Source of the DNA: Porticoccaceae bacterium
GTDB taxonomy: Bacteria > Pseudomonadota > Gammaproteobacteria > Pseudomonadales > Porticoccaceae
Length of the DNA: 48,238 nucleotides
Direction: 5' to 3'
Assembly (NCBI GenBank): GCA_029238255.1
Contig: JAQWGK010000039.1
Location: forward strand, 1-48,238
Both the position numbers and the translations under genes were made by a program. How positions within the stretch are numbered: the first letter of the stretch is position 1; the number at the start of each line of letters is the position of its first letter. Shown here in pieces: positions 23,430 to 32,541 of this stretch. Under the pieces are notes generated by a model, which did no database searches, was not told the origin of the DNA, and saw only the letters and a list, made by a program, of their open reading frames with translations.

Positions 23430-24458
23430 TTAATTGGAGGCGTGAAGCTCTGCATTGAGTTCCACGGCGCTCTTATTAGTCAGGCATTCAACCGTGCCAG
23501 TGACCGAGTTACGTCTAAATAATAGATCACTTTTGCCGGCCAGCTCGCGCGCTTTCATTTTGCCAGTGGCCTGCTTCTGGTCGTCGAGCATTGTGACAAT
23601 GGTTCCCGCAGTAATATAGAGGCCGGATTCCAGTGTGCAGCGGTCACCCAGTGGGATGCCGAGACCGGCATTGGCGCCGAGCAAGCACTTTTCACCCATT
23701 GAGATAACCATATTGCCGCCACCAGAGAGGGTGCCCATAATTGACGCACCACCACCGACATCGGTTCCAGCACCGCAGAATACGCCTGCAGAAACTCGGC
23801 CTTCAATCATGTTGGGGCCTTCGGTACCGGCGTTAAAGTTAATAAAGCCTTCGTGCATAACCGTAGTGCCTTCACCGACATAGGCGCCGAGACGGACTCT
23901 TGAGGTGTCGGCAATACGCACACCGTTCGGTACTACGTAATCGACCATCTTCGGAAACTTGTCTACGCAGTTAACCGTTAGGGGCTGACCCGCCATACGA
24001 GCGGCTAGCTGACGATCGGGCAACTCTTCAATATCAATGGCACCAGCACTGGTCCAGGCAATATTTTTTAGAGCACCAAATACACCGGTTAGATCGGTGC
24101 CGTGGGGCTTGACCAGACGGTGGGAGAGCAGGTGTAACTTCAGGTAGCCCTGAGGCACAGATACTGGCGGCAGATCATCTGTCATCAATACCGCGACCAC
24201 GGGTCGACTTGATGCGGCAAGCTGCTCGATAGTTTGAGCCAGTTCCGAATAGCCATTGTGGTTGAGCGCAGATTGCAGAGCGGCCAGCTGTTCAGTGCTG
24301 GGCTCGATTTCACCAGACTCTATACCTAGGCTTAGGGTAACTATATCGCCGAGGGTTTGCTCTGGATTTAGAAGCGGTGCCGGGTAGAAAACTTCCAGCC
24401 ATTCCCCTTTGCTATTTTTGCTGCCAACACCGATTGCGAAACTGTAAAGATTGCTCAT
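23430..24458 (-). CDS. dapD: 2,3,4,5-tetrahydropyridine-2,6-dicarboxylate N-succinyltransferase
   Basis: This 342-residue protein is the long form of DapD as in pseudomonads. An N-terminal domain of about 150 residues is followed by left-handed beta-helix coils (GVRIADTSRVRLGAYVGEG, NMIEGRVSAGVFCGAGTDVG, NMVISMGEKCLLGANAGLG). It transfers succinyl from succinyl-CoA to tetrahydrodipicolinate in lysine and meso-diaminopimelate synthesis. The next step, the transamination by DapC, is encoded three genes upstream on the same strand (25640-26839). RBS and start ATG at 24458 are normal. Confidence 0.95.
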   Translation of the reverse strand: MSNLYSFAIGVGSKNSKGEWLEVFYPAPLLNPEQTLGDIVTLSLGIESGEIEPSTEQLAALQSALNHNGYSELAQTIEQLAASSRPVVAVLMTDDLPPVSVPQGYLKLHLLSHRLVKPHGTDLTGVFGALKNIAWTSAGAIDIEELPDRQLAARMAGQPLTVNCVDKFPKMVDYVVPNGVRIADTSRVRLGAYVGEGTTVMHEGFINFNAGTEGPNMIEGRVSAGVFCGAGTDVGGGASIMGTLSGGGNMVISMGEKCLLGANAGLGIPLGDRCTLESGLYITAGTIVTMLDDQKQATGKMKARELAGKSDLLFRRNSVTGTVECLTNKSAVELNAELHASN

Positions 24459-24538
24459 TATTCTGCTCTTTTATTGATATAAATTAATAGGTTAAAGTGT
24501 TTTATTAATGTTTTAATTTAACATTAAAGTTTAAGCTT

Positions 24539-24883
24539 TTATTTAAAAATGGCCTGATAATTATCTGCCTTAAAACCGATGGTAATAGTGCCATCTACAT
24601 CCAGTACTGGACGTTTTATCATTGCCGGATGCTCAACTAACAGGGCACTGACATTATCTTGATCCGTACTCTCCTGAATGCTGCTATCCAGTTTACGCCA
24701 GGTTGTTCCCCGACGGTTTAAAACCGTCTCCCAACCGGCCTGTTGGATCCAGTTTTCAATACTGGCCTGATCGATGCCATCGCCGCGAAGGTCGTGAAAC
24801 TGATACTCAATCCCATTATCGGTTAGCCATTTGCGGGCTTTTTTAATGGTGTCGCAGTTTTTGATGCCGTAGAGAGTGGTCAC
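24539..24883 (-). CDS. ArsC/Spx-family thioredoxin-fold protein (YffB-like)
   Basis: This 114-residue protein begins MTTLYGIKNCDTIKKARKWL, with the single Cys10 in the position of the ArsC/Spx active site. The C-terminal VLDVDGTITIGFKADNYQ is typical of YffB. The family shares the arsenate-reductase fold but YffB's physiological role is not settled; glutathione-dependent reductase activity has been suggested. It is widely found beside dap genes (dapE in E. coli, dapD in pseudomonads), as here. Confidence 0.9.
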   Translation of the reverse strand: MTTLYGIKNCDTIKKARKWLTDNGIEYQFHDLRGDGIDQASIENWIQQAGWETVLNRRGTTWRKLDSSIQESTDQDNVSALLVEHPAMIKRPVLDVDGTITIGFKADNYQAIFK

Positions 24884-24954
24884 AGTTTTTCCTTCCTTGA
24901 TTTAAAGCCTTGTTTTAAATGCTTATATTAAAGCCGCTAAGCATAGCAAAAGAG

Positions 24955-25608
24955 TTAGGGCTTATGGGCAACAAATGGATTTTTCCGCTTTGGATAGCAG
25001 GTGCTACATATCTCACAGACGCGGCCATCACAGCCCCGCGCGGAACAGAATTCCCGACCATAGAAAATAATCTGTAGATGCAGGGCATTCCAGTGTTCCC
25101 GGGGGAAAAGCTTTTTTAAATCTCTTTCGGTCTGAGTAACGCTCTTGCCCTTGGTCAAACCCCAGCGTTGGGCGAGGCGATGAATATGGGTGTCCACGGG
25201 GAAGGCGGGGTGGCCAAAGCCCTGTGACATCACCACGCTGGCGGTTTTATGGCCAACGCCGGGCAGTGATTCAAGCGCTTTCCAGTCATCCGGAACTTCA
25301 CCGTCGTACTCTTCCACCAGTATCTTGGAGAGGGTTGATATAGCGCTGGATTTCTGTGGTGCCAGACCACAGGGGCGAACAATATTGTAGATGGTATCCA
25401 GTGGGACATGCTGCATATCGAAAGCATTGTCGGCTTCGGCAAATAGCGCTGGGGTTACCTGATTGACACGGATATCGGTGCACTGGGCGCTGAGTAGAAC
25501 AGCCACCAGCAATTCGAAATTATTCTTGTGGTCCAGAGGGATGGGCGTTTCCGGATACAGCTCACTTAGCCGTTGCAGAATATATTCAGCTCTTTCCTTT
25601 TTTAGCAT
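24955..25608 (-). CDS. nth: endonuclease III
   Basis: This 217-residue DNA glycosylase/AP lyase removes oxidised pyrimidines. The helix-hairpin-helix LPGVGHKTA has catalytic Lys121, and Asp139 is in FPVDTHIHR. The C-terminal iron-sulfur region has five Cys at 188, 193, 198, 201 and 204 (C-x4-C-x4-C-x2-C-x2-C). The usual pattern is C-x6-C-x2-C-x5-C. Cys188, 198 and 204 match canonical ligands one, three and four, while the second canonical position (195) is Gly, so Cys193 or 201 must serve instead if the cluster is present. It lies 31 bp after dapC. Confidence 0.93.
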   Translation of the reverse strand: MLKKERAEYILQRLSELYPETPIPLDHKNNFELLVAVLLSAQCTDIRVNQVTPALFAEADNAFDMQHVPLDTIYNIVRPCGLAPQKSSAISTLSKILVEEYDGEVPDDWKALESLPGVGHKTASVVMSQGFGHPAFPVDTHIHRLAQRWGLTKGKSVTQTERDLKKLFPREHWNALHLQIIFYGREFCSARGCDGRVCEICSTCYPKRKNPFVAHKP

Positions 25609-25639
25609 CCTGATTCCTTTATAGCTTAACCGGCTAGGG

Positions 25640-26839
25640 TTAACTCAAGCCCTGCACAAACTGTTTGATCCGCAGTGCGGCTTCAATACATTCTTCGGTC
25701 TCTGCGACCAGTGCCAGACGCACGCGGTTTTCACCGGGATTACCGCTGGCAGTGTCTCGGGACAGATACTGACCGGGCAGCAGGGTGATATTTTGCTCGG
25801 CAAATAGCTGTTTGGCAAAGTCGGTATCTGCAATAGGGGTTTTTGGCCACAGGTAGAAGCTTGCCTGCGGCTCGGGGAAGTCGAGTACCGGTCGCAGTAT
25901 CTCGGTGACAGCGGCAAACTTTTCCCGGTACTGGCTGCGGTTGTCAATAACATGAGTTTCGTCGGCCCAGGCGGCTGCGGAGGCGATTTGCACCGGAGTT
26001 GACATGGCGCAGCCATGGTAGGTTCTATAGCGCAGAAAGGCTTTGAGTAGCTGACTGTCGCCGGCGACAAATCCTGAGCGTAAACCGGGCAGGTTGGAGC
26101 GTTTCGAGAGACTGTGGAAGACCACGCAGCGACTGTAGTCATTGCGATTCATTTCAGCACAGGCCTGTAATAGACCCGGCGGCGGGCTGTCTTCCCTGAG
26201 GTAAACTTCGGAATAGCATTCGTCACTGGCGATAATAAAGTCGTATTTATCGGCCAGTGCTATGGCCTGCTGAAACTGTTCAATACTGATAACTGCGCCC
26301 GTGGGATTGCCCGGCGAGCAGAGGTGCAGTAGTTGGCAGCGCTGCCAGACCTGCTCGGGAACTGCGCTTAGATCGGCAATAAAGTTATTCTCTGCGGTGC
26401 AGTCCAGATAGTGCAGTTCTGCACCGGCAAGTAGGGCGGCGCCCTCATAGATCTGATAGAACGGATTGGGCGAGACCACTGTGGGATTACCCTGTGGATC
26501 TATAACTGCCTGAGTAAAAGCAAATAGGGCTTCGCGGGTGCCGTTAACGGGCAGTACCTGCTGATCCGCATCGATTCCCTCAGCATTTAGATTAAAGCGC
26601 TGCTGCAACCATTTGGCGATGGTTTCGCGCAGTGGCTGCCCCCCCTTGGTAGCAGGGTAGACGGCCACCTGATCTATATTGTCGACCAGCGTCTGTTTTA
26701 CAAAGGCCGGTGACAGGTGCTTGGGCTCACCTATGGACAGGGCTATAGGCTTTAGATGGGCTGGTGGTGTTATTCCAGCTTTAAGCTCATTGAGCCGCTC
26801 AAAGGGGTAGCGGTGCAGTAGATCAAGATTGGGATTCAT
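25640..26839 (-). CDS. dapC: N-succinyldiaminopimelate aminotransferase
   Basis: This 399-residue fold-type I PLP aminotransferase has the cofactor Lys246 in HSLSKRSNLPG, the CSPGNPTGAV loop (174-183) and SDECYSEVY (205-213). The subgroup with SIGEPKH near the N-terminus and SLSKRSNLPGLRSGF is DapC, which converts N-succinyl-2-amino-6-ketopimelate with glutamate to N-succinyl-LL-diaminopimelate. Position next to glnD and near dapD agrees with the pseudomonad gene order. Confidence 0.93.
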   Translation of the reverse strand: MNPNLDLLHRYPFERLNELKAGITPPAHLKPIALSIGEPKHLSPAFVKQTLVDNIDQVAVYPATKGGQPLRETIAKWLQQRFNLNAEGIDADQQVLPVNGTREALFAFTQAVIDPQGNPTVVSPNPFYQIYEGAALLAGAELHYLDCTAENNFIADLSAVPEQVWQRCQLLHLCSPGNPTGAVISIEQFQQAIALADKYDFIIASDECYSEVYLREDSPPPGLLQACAEMNRNDYSRCVVFHSLSKRSNLPGLRSGFVAGDSQLLKAFLRYRTYHGCAMSTPVQIASAAAWADETHVIDNRSQYREKFAAVTEILRPVLDFPEPQASFYLWPKTPIADTDFAKQLFAEQNITLLPGQYLSRDTASGNPGENRVRLALVAETEECIEAALRIKQFVQGLS

Positions 26840-26873
26840 GGTCAGTACTTTTTCCTGTTAATGCGCTGGGCCG

Positions 26874-29588
26874 TTACTGCCAGACTTTCATCTTTCGCAG
26901 CTGGTATTCCTTGCCATCTTCCTGATTGCGCTCGTCGAGCTCGGTGCAAATCGTCTCTTTTAGAGTTTTAATCAGGCCGGCATTGGTAATCGGCTTCGAA
27001 TGTCTGTCGGTTATATAAAAAATATCTTCTACGCGCTCGCCCAGCGTTGAGATCTTTGCATTGAGAACACGCAGTTCGAAACGCATAAATATTCGGGCTA
27101 GATGAGCCAGCAGGCCGGGGCGATCCGGGGTGATAATTTCCAGAACCGTGGTTTCGGTCTCGCTGTCATTGCGCAGTGAGGCGATGGTTTTCAAAGCGAA
27201 GTTTTTTAACTGTCGAGGGGTGCGTCGCTGAATATCAAAGTCGATATTTTGTGGATTGATAATCGCCTCGTTGAGAGTTTTGGTGATTTTACTGCTCAAT
27301 ATGCTGTTTTTACCCACCGGCTGATTGGCGTCGTCGAGCACATAAAACACATCGAAGGCGGTGCCGTCACTGTCCGACTGCAGGCGTGCATCCTGAATAG
27401 TCAGGTTTAGCCTGTCGAGGGTGGCAGCGGTGATGGAAAAGATATTCTCACGGTCTTTGGAGTGGACAAAAACCTGGGTTGCTACAGATATCTCAACACC
27501 CACATCATTGAGAAGAATAACCGGCTTTTGTGGCTCGGTGTTATTGATAATGGCCTTGGTAAACAGGGCTATATCTTCGGCTCGCTCGCGAAGGAAAAAC
27601 TCTTCGTTAACATCGCCCCAGACATTGGTGGCCTGAGAGGCTTCTATATTATCTGCCGCCAGTGCCCGCAGTGCGGCATCTTTGGCGTCTCTAAGCCAGG
27701 CTGATTTTGCGGTCGGCTCTGACACGCCGAGCTGCAGTACGCGCTTGGTCTCAAAGTACAGGTTGTGCATCAGCGAGCCTTTCCAGTCAGTCCACAGGTG
27801 CGGATTGGTGGCATTGATATCGGCGACGGTGAGGACATAGAGATGGTCGAGATGGATAAGATCGCCGACGTGCTTGGCAAACTTGTGAATAACATCCGGA
27901 TCGGAGGTATCTTCGCGCTGGGAGATGCTCGACATCAGCAGGTGATTTTCCACCAGCCATTTCAGCAGGCTGATCTCCTGTGGCTTAAGGCCGTGGCGCA
28001 ATGCAAAGTCTTCAATATCCGCCGACCCGAGCAGTGAGTGATCGCCGCCGCGGCCCTTGGCTATATCGTGATAGAGGGCGGTGATAATAATCAGTTCCGG
28101 TTTTGGAAAGTTCTTAAAGATATGCGCCGCCACAGGAAAGCGCTCGGCAACTTCAGGTATGACCATACGGCGAATATTGCGCACTACTTCCAACGTGTGA
28201 ACGTCGACCGGATAAATATGAAAAAGGTCGTGTTGCATCTGTCCTACGATTTTGCCGAACTCGGGCAGGTAGCTGCCGAGTATGCCGTAGCGGTTCATGC
28301 GCTGGAGCTGGGCGGAGAGCAGGTAGGGGGCTTTCAGAATGCGCATAAACAGTGCGCGATTTTCTTCGCTGCTGCGGAACTGGTCGTTAATAAGATTGCG
28401 ATGCAAGCGTATCTGACGTATTGCCGAGGCGCGAATACCCTGTATCTGGTCGTTTTCCCCAAGGATTGCAAATAGCTCAAGCAGGGCGGAGGGGTGCTCG
28501 ACAAACACTGAGCTATCAGTGGTATCCAGATAGTTGTCGCGAATCAGGAAGCGCTCGTTGATCTTTATAACGGACTTGGTTTTGTTCTTGCGGTAGATCG
28601 CTTCGTCGAGATATTGCAGCAGTACATCGTTGAGTTCGCGGATCGACATCACCACCTGATAGTAGCGCTGCATAAACTTTTCTACGCCTAGGCGGCCGTC
28701 ACTGTCGGTGTAGCCAAACATAACGGCGAGCTTGCGTTGATAGTCAAACAGCAGTCGTTCTTCGGGGCGCTCTGCAATAAGATGCAGTCCAAAGCGGACT
28801 TTCCAGAGAAACTCTTCGTCGCGACGCAGGGTTGCGTACTCTTCCTCTGAGAGAAAACCTTTGTGAACCAAATGAGAGCGACGATCCACTTCAAAGTGAC
28901 GCTTGGCGGTCCAGTTAATCACCTGGATATCTCTTAAGCCGCCGGGAGCTTCTTTAATATTGGGTTCGAGGTTGTATTCGGTATCCGCGTGTTTGCGATA
29001 GCGCTCTTTCTGCTCGTTAATTTTGCCACTGTAAAATGCTGCCGATGACCATATCTTTCTCGGTCCGGTTTTGGCGCGCAATTTTTCCAGTAGTTTTGGA
29101 TCTCCAGATAGAAGGCGGGTTTCCATTAAATTAGTGGCTACCGAGATATCGCCCTTGGCTTCGTCAACACATTGGCTGAGGGATCTGGTGCTGTGACCAA
29201 TCTTTAGCTGGATATCCCAGAGAAAGGTCAGGAACTGCTCAATACTGCTGCGGTACTTTTCCGGTTTGTTGCGGCGCATGAGTATCAGCAGGTCGATATC
29301 TGAGTGCGGGTGGAGCTCTCCGCGACCATAGCCGCCGACGGCAATCAGACTGATATCCTCGTCCCATTCAAAACGCTGCCAGGCATGGCGAAGAATTTCA
29401 TCGGCAAACAGCGACTGTTCATTGACCAAGTGGTGAACCTCTTCACCCTCGTGGAAACGATTATTGAAGTGGTCGCGAGCGGCGCTTAATACCTTGCGGA
29501 AGACCTCAATTGGGTCGCCGGTTTCAATATCGTTAAGAAAGCGTTTTTGATCAAAAAACAGGGGTGCGGTAGTAACGTCTGAGCTCAT
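26874..29588 (-). CDS. glnD: bifunctional PII uridylyltransferase / uridylyl-removing enzyme
   Basis: This 904-residue protein has a nucleotidyltransferase domain with GGYGRGELHPHSDIDLL (85-101; Asp97, Asp99), a GlnD-type helical region with EAPGGLRDIQ (213-222), an HD domain with ALYHDIAKGRGGDHS (504-518; His507, Asp508) and two C-terminal ACT domains (about 705-785 and 817-895; TPDRPGLLAHLARIF). It senses glutamine and uridylylates or deuridylylates PII, thereby setting NtrB/NtrC activity. It starts 3 bp after the map stop. The presence of this nitrogen sensor is relevant to the NtrC-like site at 3182. Confidence 0.97.
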   Translation of the reverse strand: MSSDVTTAPLFFDQKRFLNDIETGDPIEVFRKVLSAARDHFNNRFHEGEEVHHLVNEQSLFADEILRHAWQRFEWDEDISLIAVGGYGRGELHPHSDIDLLILMRRNKPEKYRSSIEQFLTFLWDIQLKIGHSTRSLSQCVDEAKGDISVATNLMETRLLSGDPKLLEKLRAKTGPRKIWSSAAFYSGKINEQKERYRKHADTEYNLEPNIKEAPGGLRDIQVINWTAKRHFEVDRRSHLVHKGFLSEEEYATLRRDEEFLWKVRFGLHLIAERPEERLLFDYQRKLAVMFGYTDSDGRLGVEKFMQRYYQVVMSIRELNDVLLQYLDEAIYRKNKTKSVIKINERFLIRDNYLDTTDSSVFVEHPSALLELFAILGENDQIQGIRASAIRQIRLHRNLINDQFRSSEENRALFMRILKAPYLLSAQLQRMNRYGILGSYLPEFGKIVGQMQHDLFHIYPVDVHTLEVVRNIRRMVIPEVAERFPVAAHIFKNFPKPELIIITALYHDIAKGRGGDHSLLGSADIEDFALRHGLKPQEISLLKWLVENHLLMSSISQREDTSDPDVIHKFAKHVGDLIHLDHLYVLTVADINATNPHLWTDWKGSLMHNLYFETKRVLQLGVSEPTAKSAWLRDAKDAALRALAADNIEASQATNVWGDVNEEFFLRERAEDIALFTKAIINNTEPQKPVILLNDVGVEISVATQVFVHSKDRENIFSITAATLDRLNLTIQDARLQSDSDGTAFDVFYVLDDANQPVGKNSILSSKITKTLNEAIINPQNIDFDIQRRTPRQLKNFALKTIASLRNDSETETTVLEIITPDRPGLLAHLARIFMRFELRVLNAKISTLGERVEDIFYITDRHSKPITNAGLIKTLKETICTELDERNQEDGKEYQLRKMKVWQ

Positions 29589-29591
29589 AAA

Positions 29592-30371
29592 TTATTTTTG
29601 TTTGTAAGGTTCTTCGTGACGTGCGGTGAGTACTTCACAGCCATTGCTGGTAACTGCAAGGGTGTGTTCCCACTGCGAGGAAAGTCGACCGTCCCGTGTT
29701 TCAACGGTCCAGCCATCGGCTTTTAATTTGGTGCTGTGCTTGCCGGCATTAAGCATGGGTTCGATGGTAAATGTCATACCTTCAACCAGTTCCAGGCCGG
29801 TGTCCGGAGTACCGTAGTGCAATACCTGTGGCTCTTCATGGAACTCTTGGCCTATGCCGTGCCCACAGTAGTCGCGCACAATCGAGTAGTAATTGGCTTC
29901 TGCGTGCTTTTGGATATGGTGTCCTATATCGCCGAGTCTTGCGCCGGGTTTGACCCTGTCTATGGCCAGATAGAGGCATTCCTGAGAGATGTCGATAAGG
30001 CGCTGGGCATGACTGGCGACATTGCCGACGGTATACATCTTGCTGGTATCTCCATGCCAGCCATCTTTAATCACCGTGACATCAATATTGATTATGTCGC
30101 CGTTTTTAAGGATTTTTTTCTCTGAGGGTATGCCGTGGCAGACTACCTGATTGACCGATGTGCACACGGATTTGGGGAATCCACGATAGCCGAGGCAGGC
30201 GGGGATGGCTTTTTGTACATTGACTATATGATCATGACAGATTCGATCCAGCTCTTCGGTGCTGACTCCGGGCACGACATATTCTCCGATTAGCTCGAGA
30301 ACTTCTGCGGCCAGTCGTCCCGCTTCGCGCATCTTGGCGATATCTTCCGCCGATCGTAACTGTATTGTCAT
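29592..30371 (-). CDS. map: methionine aminopeptidase, type I
   Basis: This 259-residue protein removes the initiator Met from nascent proteins. The metal ligands are visible: Asp in NIDVTVIKDGWHGDTSKMY, His in DYCGHGIGQEFHEEP, Glu in GMTFTIEPML and the last Glu in SQWEHTLAVT. RBS AGAGGA precedes the ATG at 30371. It is divergent from rpsB, the arrangement found across gammaproteobacteria, and probably cotranscribed with glnD. Confidence 0.97.
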   Translation of the reverse strand: MTIQLRSAEDIAKMREAGRLAAEVLELIGEYVVPGVSTEELDRICHDHIVNVQKAIPACLGYRGFPKSVCTSVNQVVCHGIPSEKKILKNGDIINIDVTVIKDGWHGDTSKMYTVGNVASHAQRLIDISQECLYLAIDRVKPGARLGDIGHHIQKHAEANYYSIVRDYCGHGIGQEFHEEPQVLHYGTPDTGLELVEGMTFTIEPMLNAGKHSTKLKADGWTVETRDGRLSSQWEHTLAVTSNGCEVLTARHEEPYKQK

Positions 30372-30558
30372 AATAATCCTCTGTATAAAAACGCTTTATA
30401 AAGTTCTGTCCGATATTTGGCCGCTATTGTACGCATCTATGGCTTAATGAGGGAGTGCCTTTGGCGGTTATTCGCAAACTATCTGCAAGCGCTGATGTGG
30501 GTTGTGGTTTTGTTTATTCTGAAATCCCTTTTTATCGCTCTTTTTACGCAGCTTTTTC

Positions 30559-30594
30559 TTTAACTGGACTTGCCGTTATGTTATAAAGCGCGCC
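30559..30594 (+). promoter_or_regulatory. rpsB promoter with extended -10 and GC-rich discriminator
   Basis: TGTTATAAA (30579-30587) is an extended -10 element, with a weak -35 TTTAAC (30559-30564) 17 bp upstream. GCGCGCC (30588-30594) follows directly, the kind of GC-rich discriminator that makes ribosomal promoters sensitive to ppGpp. Confidence 0.65.
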
Positions 30595-30763
30595 GGTTAC
30601 TGAGATGTCTCGGCGACCGGCTATTTAACCAATAGTTTAACTTAACTTTTTTTAATGACACACACGTTCCGACACAGCGATCTGGGTGCCTGAAAAGCGT
30701 TGTTTTAGCTTTGCTGGTTGATCACTGGGGTACGTGGAGGCTTAACCCCTAAAAGGAAAAATT
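30595..30763 (+). ncRNA. rpsB mRNA leader, probable S2 autoregulatory (t44-type) element
   Basis: The transcript leader of about 170 nt contains an inverted repeat beginning at the transcription start region (GCCGGT 30592-30597 with ACCGGC 30616-30621, enclosing GAGATGTCTC). It also holds a GGGGT/ACCCC stem just before the ribosome binding site (30727-30731 with 30745-30749). In enterics the same location, between map and rpsB, holds the t44 RNA/rpsB leader through which S2 represses rpsB-tsf. Homology here is inferred from position and structure. Confidence 0.5.
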
Positions 30764-31564
30764 ATGTCTTCTGTAAGTATGCGCGAAATGTTGCAGGCTG
30801 GTGTTCACTTTGGTCACCAAACTCGCTTCTGGAATCCAAAAATGAGCCAGTTTATCTTCGGCTCACGAAACAAAGTCCACGTTATTAACCTTGAGCAAAC
30901 AGTACCTGCCTTCAATGAAGCGCTGGAAATTCTGCGTGTTGAAGCTGCCAAGGGCAACCAAATTCTTTTTGTTGGCACCAAGCGTGCTGCACAAAAAATC
31001 ATCAAAGAACAGGCTGAGCGCTGTGGTATGCCTTTCGTTAGTCACCGCTGGTTAGGTGGTATGTTGACTAACTACAAGACTATCCGTGCCTCAATCCGTC
31101 GTTACCGCGATCTTGAAACTCAGGAAGCTAACGGCACCTTTGAGAAGTTAACTAAGAAAGAAGCTCTGATGCGTGCGCGCATGAAAGCCAAGCTGGAAAA
31201 TTCAATTGGTGGTATCAAGGATATGAACGGCTTGCCGGACATTATTTTTGTTATCGATGTTGATCACGAGCGTATTGCTATCAACGAAGCTAACAAGCTG
31301 GGTATTCCAGTGGTCGGCATCGTAGATACCAACAGCAACCCTGACGGTGTTGACTATGTGATCCCGGGTAACGATGACTCGATCCGTGCGATCAAGCTCT
31401 ACGCCGCATCAGTTGCCGATACTATTTTGGAAGGCAAGGCTCAGGCAGCAACTGTATCTAGCAAGGATGAGTTTGTTGAAGTCGCTGAAGAAGCCGCTGC
31501 TCCTGAAGCAGTAGAAGCTCCGGCCGCTGAAGAAGCGCCTGCAAAGGACGCTGCAGCAGAGTAA
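30764..31564 (+). CDS. rpsB: 30S ribosomal protein S2
   Basis: This 266-residue S2 starts [19 protein letters not shown] and contains the signature segments [22 protein letters not shown] and [14 protein letters not shown]2 binds late to the 30S subunit and is needed for S1 attachment. It is about 25 residues longer than the E. coli protein owing to an Ala/Glu-rich acidic tail (from about residue 240). RBS AAAGGA precedes the ATG. It is followed by a hairpin and an intrinsic terminator before tsf. Confidence 0.98.
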   Translation: MSSVSMREMLQAGVHFGHQTRFWNPKMSQFIFGSRNKVHVINLEQTVPAFNEALEILRVEAAKGNQILFVGTKRAAQKIIKEQAERCGMPFVSHRWLGGMLTNYKTIRASIRRYRDLETQEANGTFEKLTKKEALMRARMKAKLENSIGGIKDMNGLPDIIFVIDVDHERIAINEANKLGIPVVGIVDTNSNPDGVDYVIPGNDDSIRAIKLYAASVADTILEGKAQAATVSSKDEFVEVAEEAAAPEAVEAPAAEEAPAKDAAAE

Positions 31565-31617
31565 CTGCTAGAGAGACACAGCAGTTTAAGACAAAGGGGG
31601 CCGGTGCCCCCTTTTTT
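31563..31617 (+). terminator. hairpin plus intrinsic terminator/attenuator between rpsB and tsf
   Basis: A first hairpin AACTGCT/AGCAGTT (31563-31569 and 31580-31586) starts on the rpsB stop codon. A second, GGGGGC-CGGT-GCCCCC (31596-31611), is followed by six T (31612-31617), a classical rho-independent terminator. Because tsf follows at 31650 it probably reduces, and does not abolish, tsf transcription. Confidence 0.85.
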
Positions 31618-31649
31618 AAAAATAATTTTATGATTTTGAGAGGAATACA

Positions 31650-32510
31650 ATGGCACAGGTAACAGCATCTTTGGTGAAAGAGCTGCGCGATCGCACAGGT
31701 TTGGGAATGATGGAGTGCAAGCGTGCACTGACTGAGTCTGGAGCAGATATTGATAAAGCTATTGAAGAGTTACGTAAATCAAGCGGTATGAAAGCAGCTA
31801 AGAAAGCTGGTCGTACTGCAGCTGATGGCCTTGTTGCGGTAAAAGCAGAAAATGGTTACGGCATGGTTTTGGAAGTTAACAGTGAAACTGATTTCGCTGC
31901 CCGCGACGAAGGCTTTAAAGGCTTTGTATCTGCAGTTCTGGATACCGCATTTGCCGCTAAGCAAACTGACGTTAGCGTACTGTTGGACGGTGATCTCGGT
32001 TCTGCCCGTGAAGCACTGGTTCAGAAAATTGGTGAAAATATTTCACCGCGTCGCGCTGCAGGTATTGAAGCAGCCGTTGTTGGTGGCTATGTTCACAGCA
32101 ACAACCGTATTGCGGTTGTCGTTGGCCTAACCGGTGGTGATGAAGAATTGGCTAAAGATGTGGCTATGCACGTTGCAGCGGTTAACCCTGCAGTTGTTAG
32201 CTCTGATCAGATGCCTGCTGAAGTAATTCAGGCAGAGAGAGATATTTTTACTGCCCAGGCAATTGAGAGTGGCAAACCACCAGAGATCGCCGCTAAAATG
32301 GTTGAAGGTCGTGTCAGCAAGTTCCTTAAAGAGAGCAGTCTAATTGACCAGCCTTTCGTTAAGGATCCAGATACAACTGTTGGTAAGCTGGTTAAAGCCG
32401 GCGGTGCAGAAGTTGTTGGTTTTGTACGTTTTGAAGTGGGTGATGGAATCGAAGTTGAAGAAGTCGATTTTGCTGCTGAAGTAGCAGCCCAGGTTCAGGG
32501 TGCAGGCTAA
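31650..32510 (+). CDS. tsf: translation elongation factor Ts
   Basis: This 286-residue protein begins [21 protein letters not shown] with the UBA-like domain ending in [20 protein letters not shown], followed by the core with [15 protein letters not shown]-Ts exchanges GDP on EF-Tu. Length is normal. RBS GAGAGGA lies upstream of the ATG. It sits downstream of the rpsB attenuator. Confidence 0.98.
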   Translation: MAQVTASLVKELRDRTGLGMMECKRALTESGADIDKAIEELRKSSGMKAAKKAGRTAADGLVAVKAENGYGMVLEVNSETDFAARDEGFKGFVSAVLDTAFAAKQTDVSVLLDGDLGSAREALVQKIGENISPRRAAGIEAAVVGGYVHSNNRIAVVVGLTGGDEELAKDVAMHVAAVNPAVVSSDQMPAEVIQAERDIFTAQAIESGKPPEIAAKMVEGRVSKFLKESSLIDQPFVKDPDTTVGKLVKAGGAEVVGFVRFEVGDGIEVEEVDFAAEVAAQVQGAG

Positions 32511-32541
32511 GACTAATTAGCTAAATATAAGAGGATCCAAT

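Larger units (their letters stand above)
30372..30763. other. 392-bp intergenic control region between map and rpsB
   Basis: No gene is seen here. It holds the rpsB promoter (30559-30594) and leader hairpins toward rpsB, and a possible map promoter on the minus strand with TACAAT at 30431-30426. The map -35 box is not clear. Confidence 0.6.
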
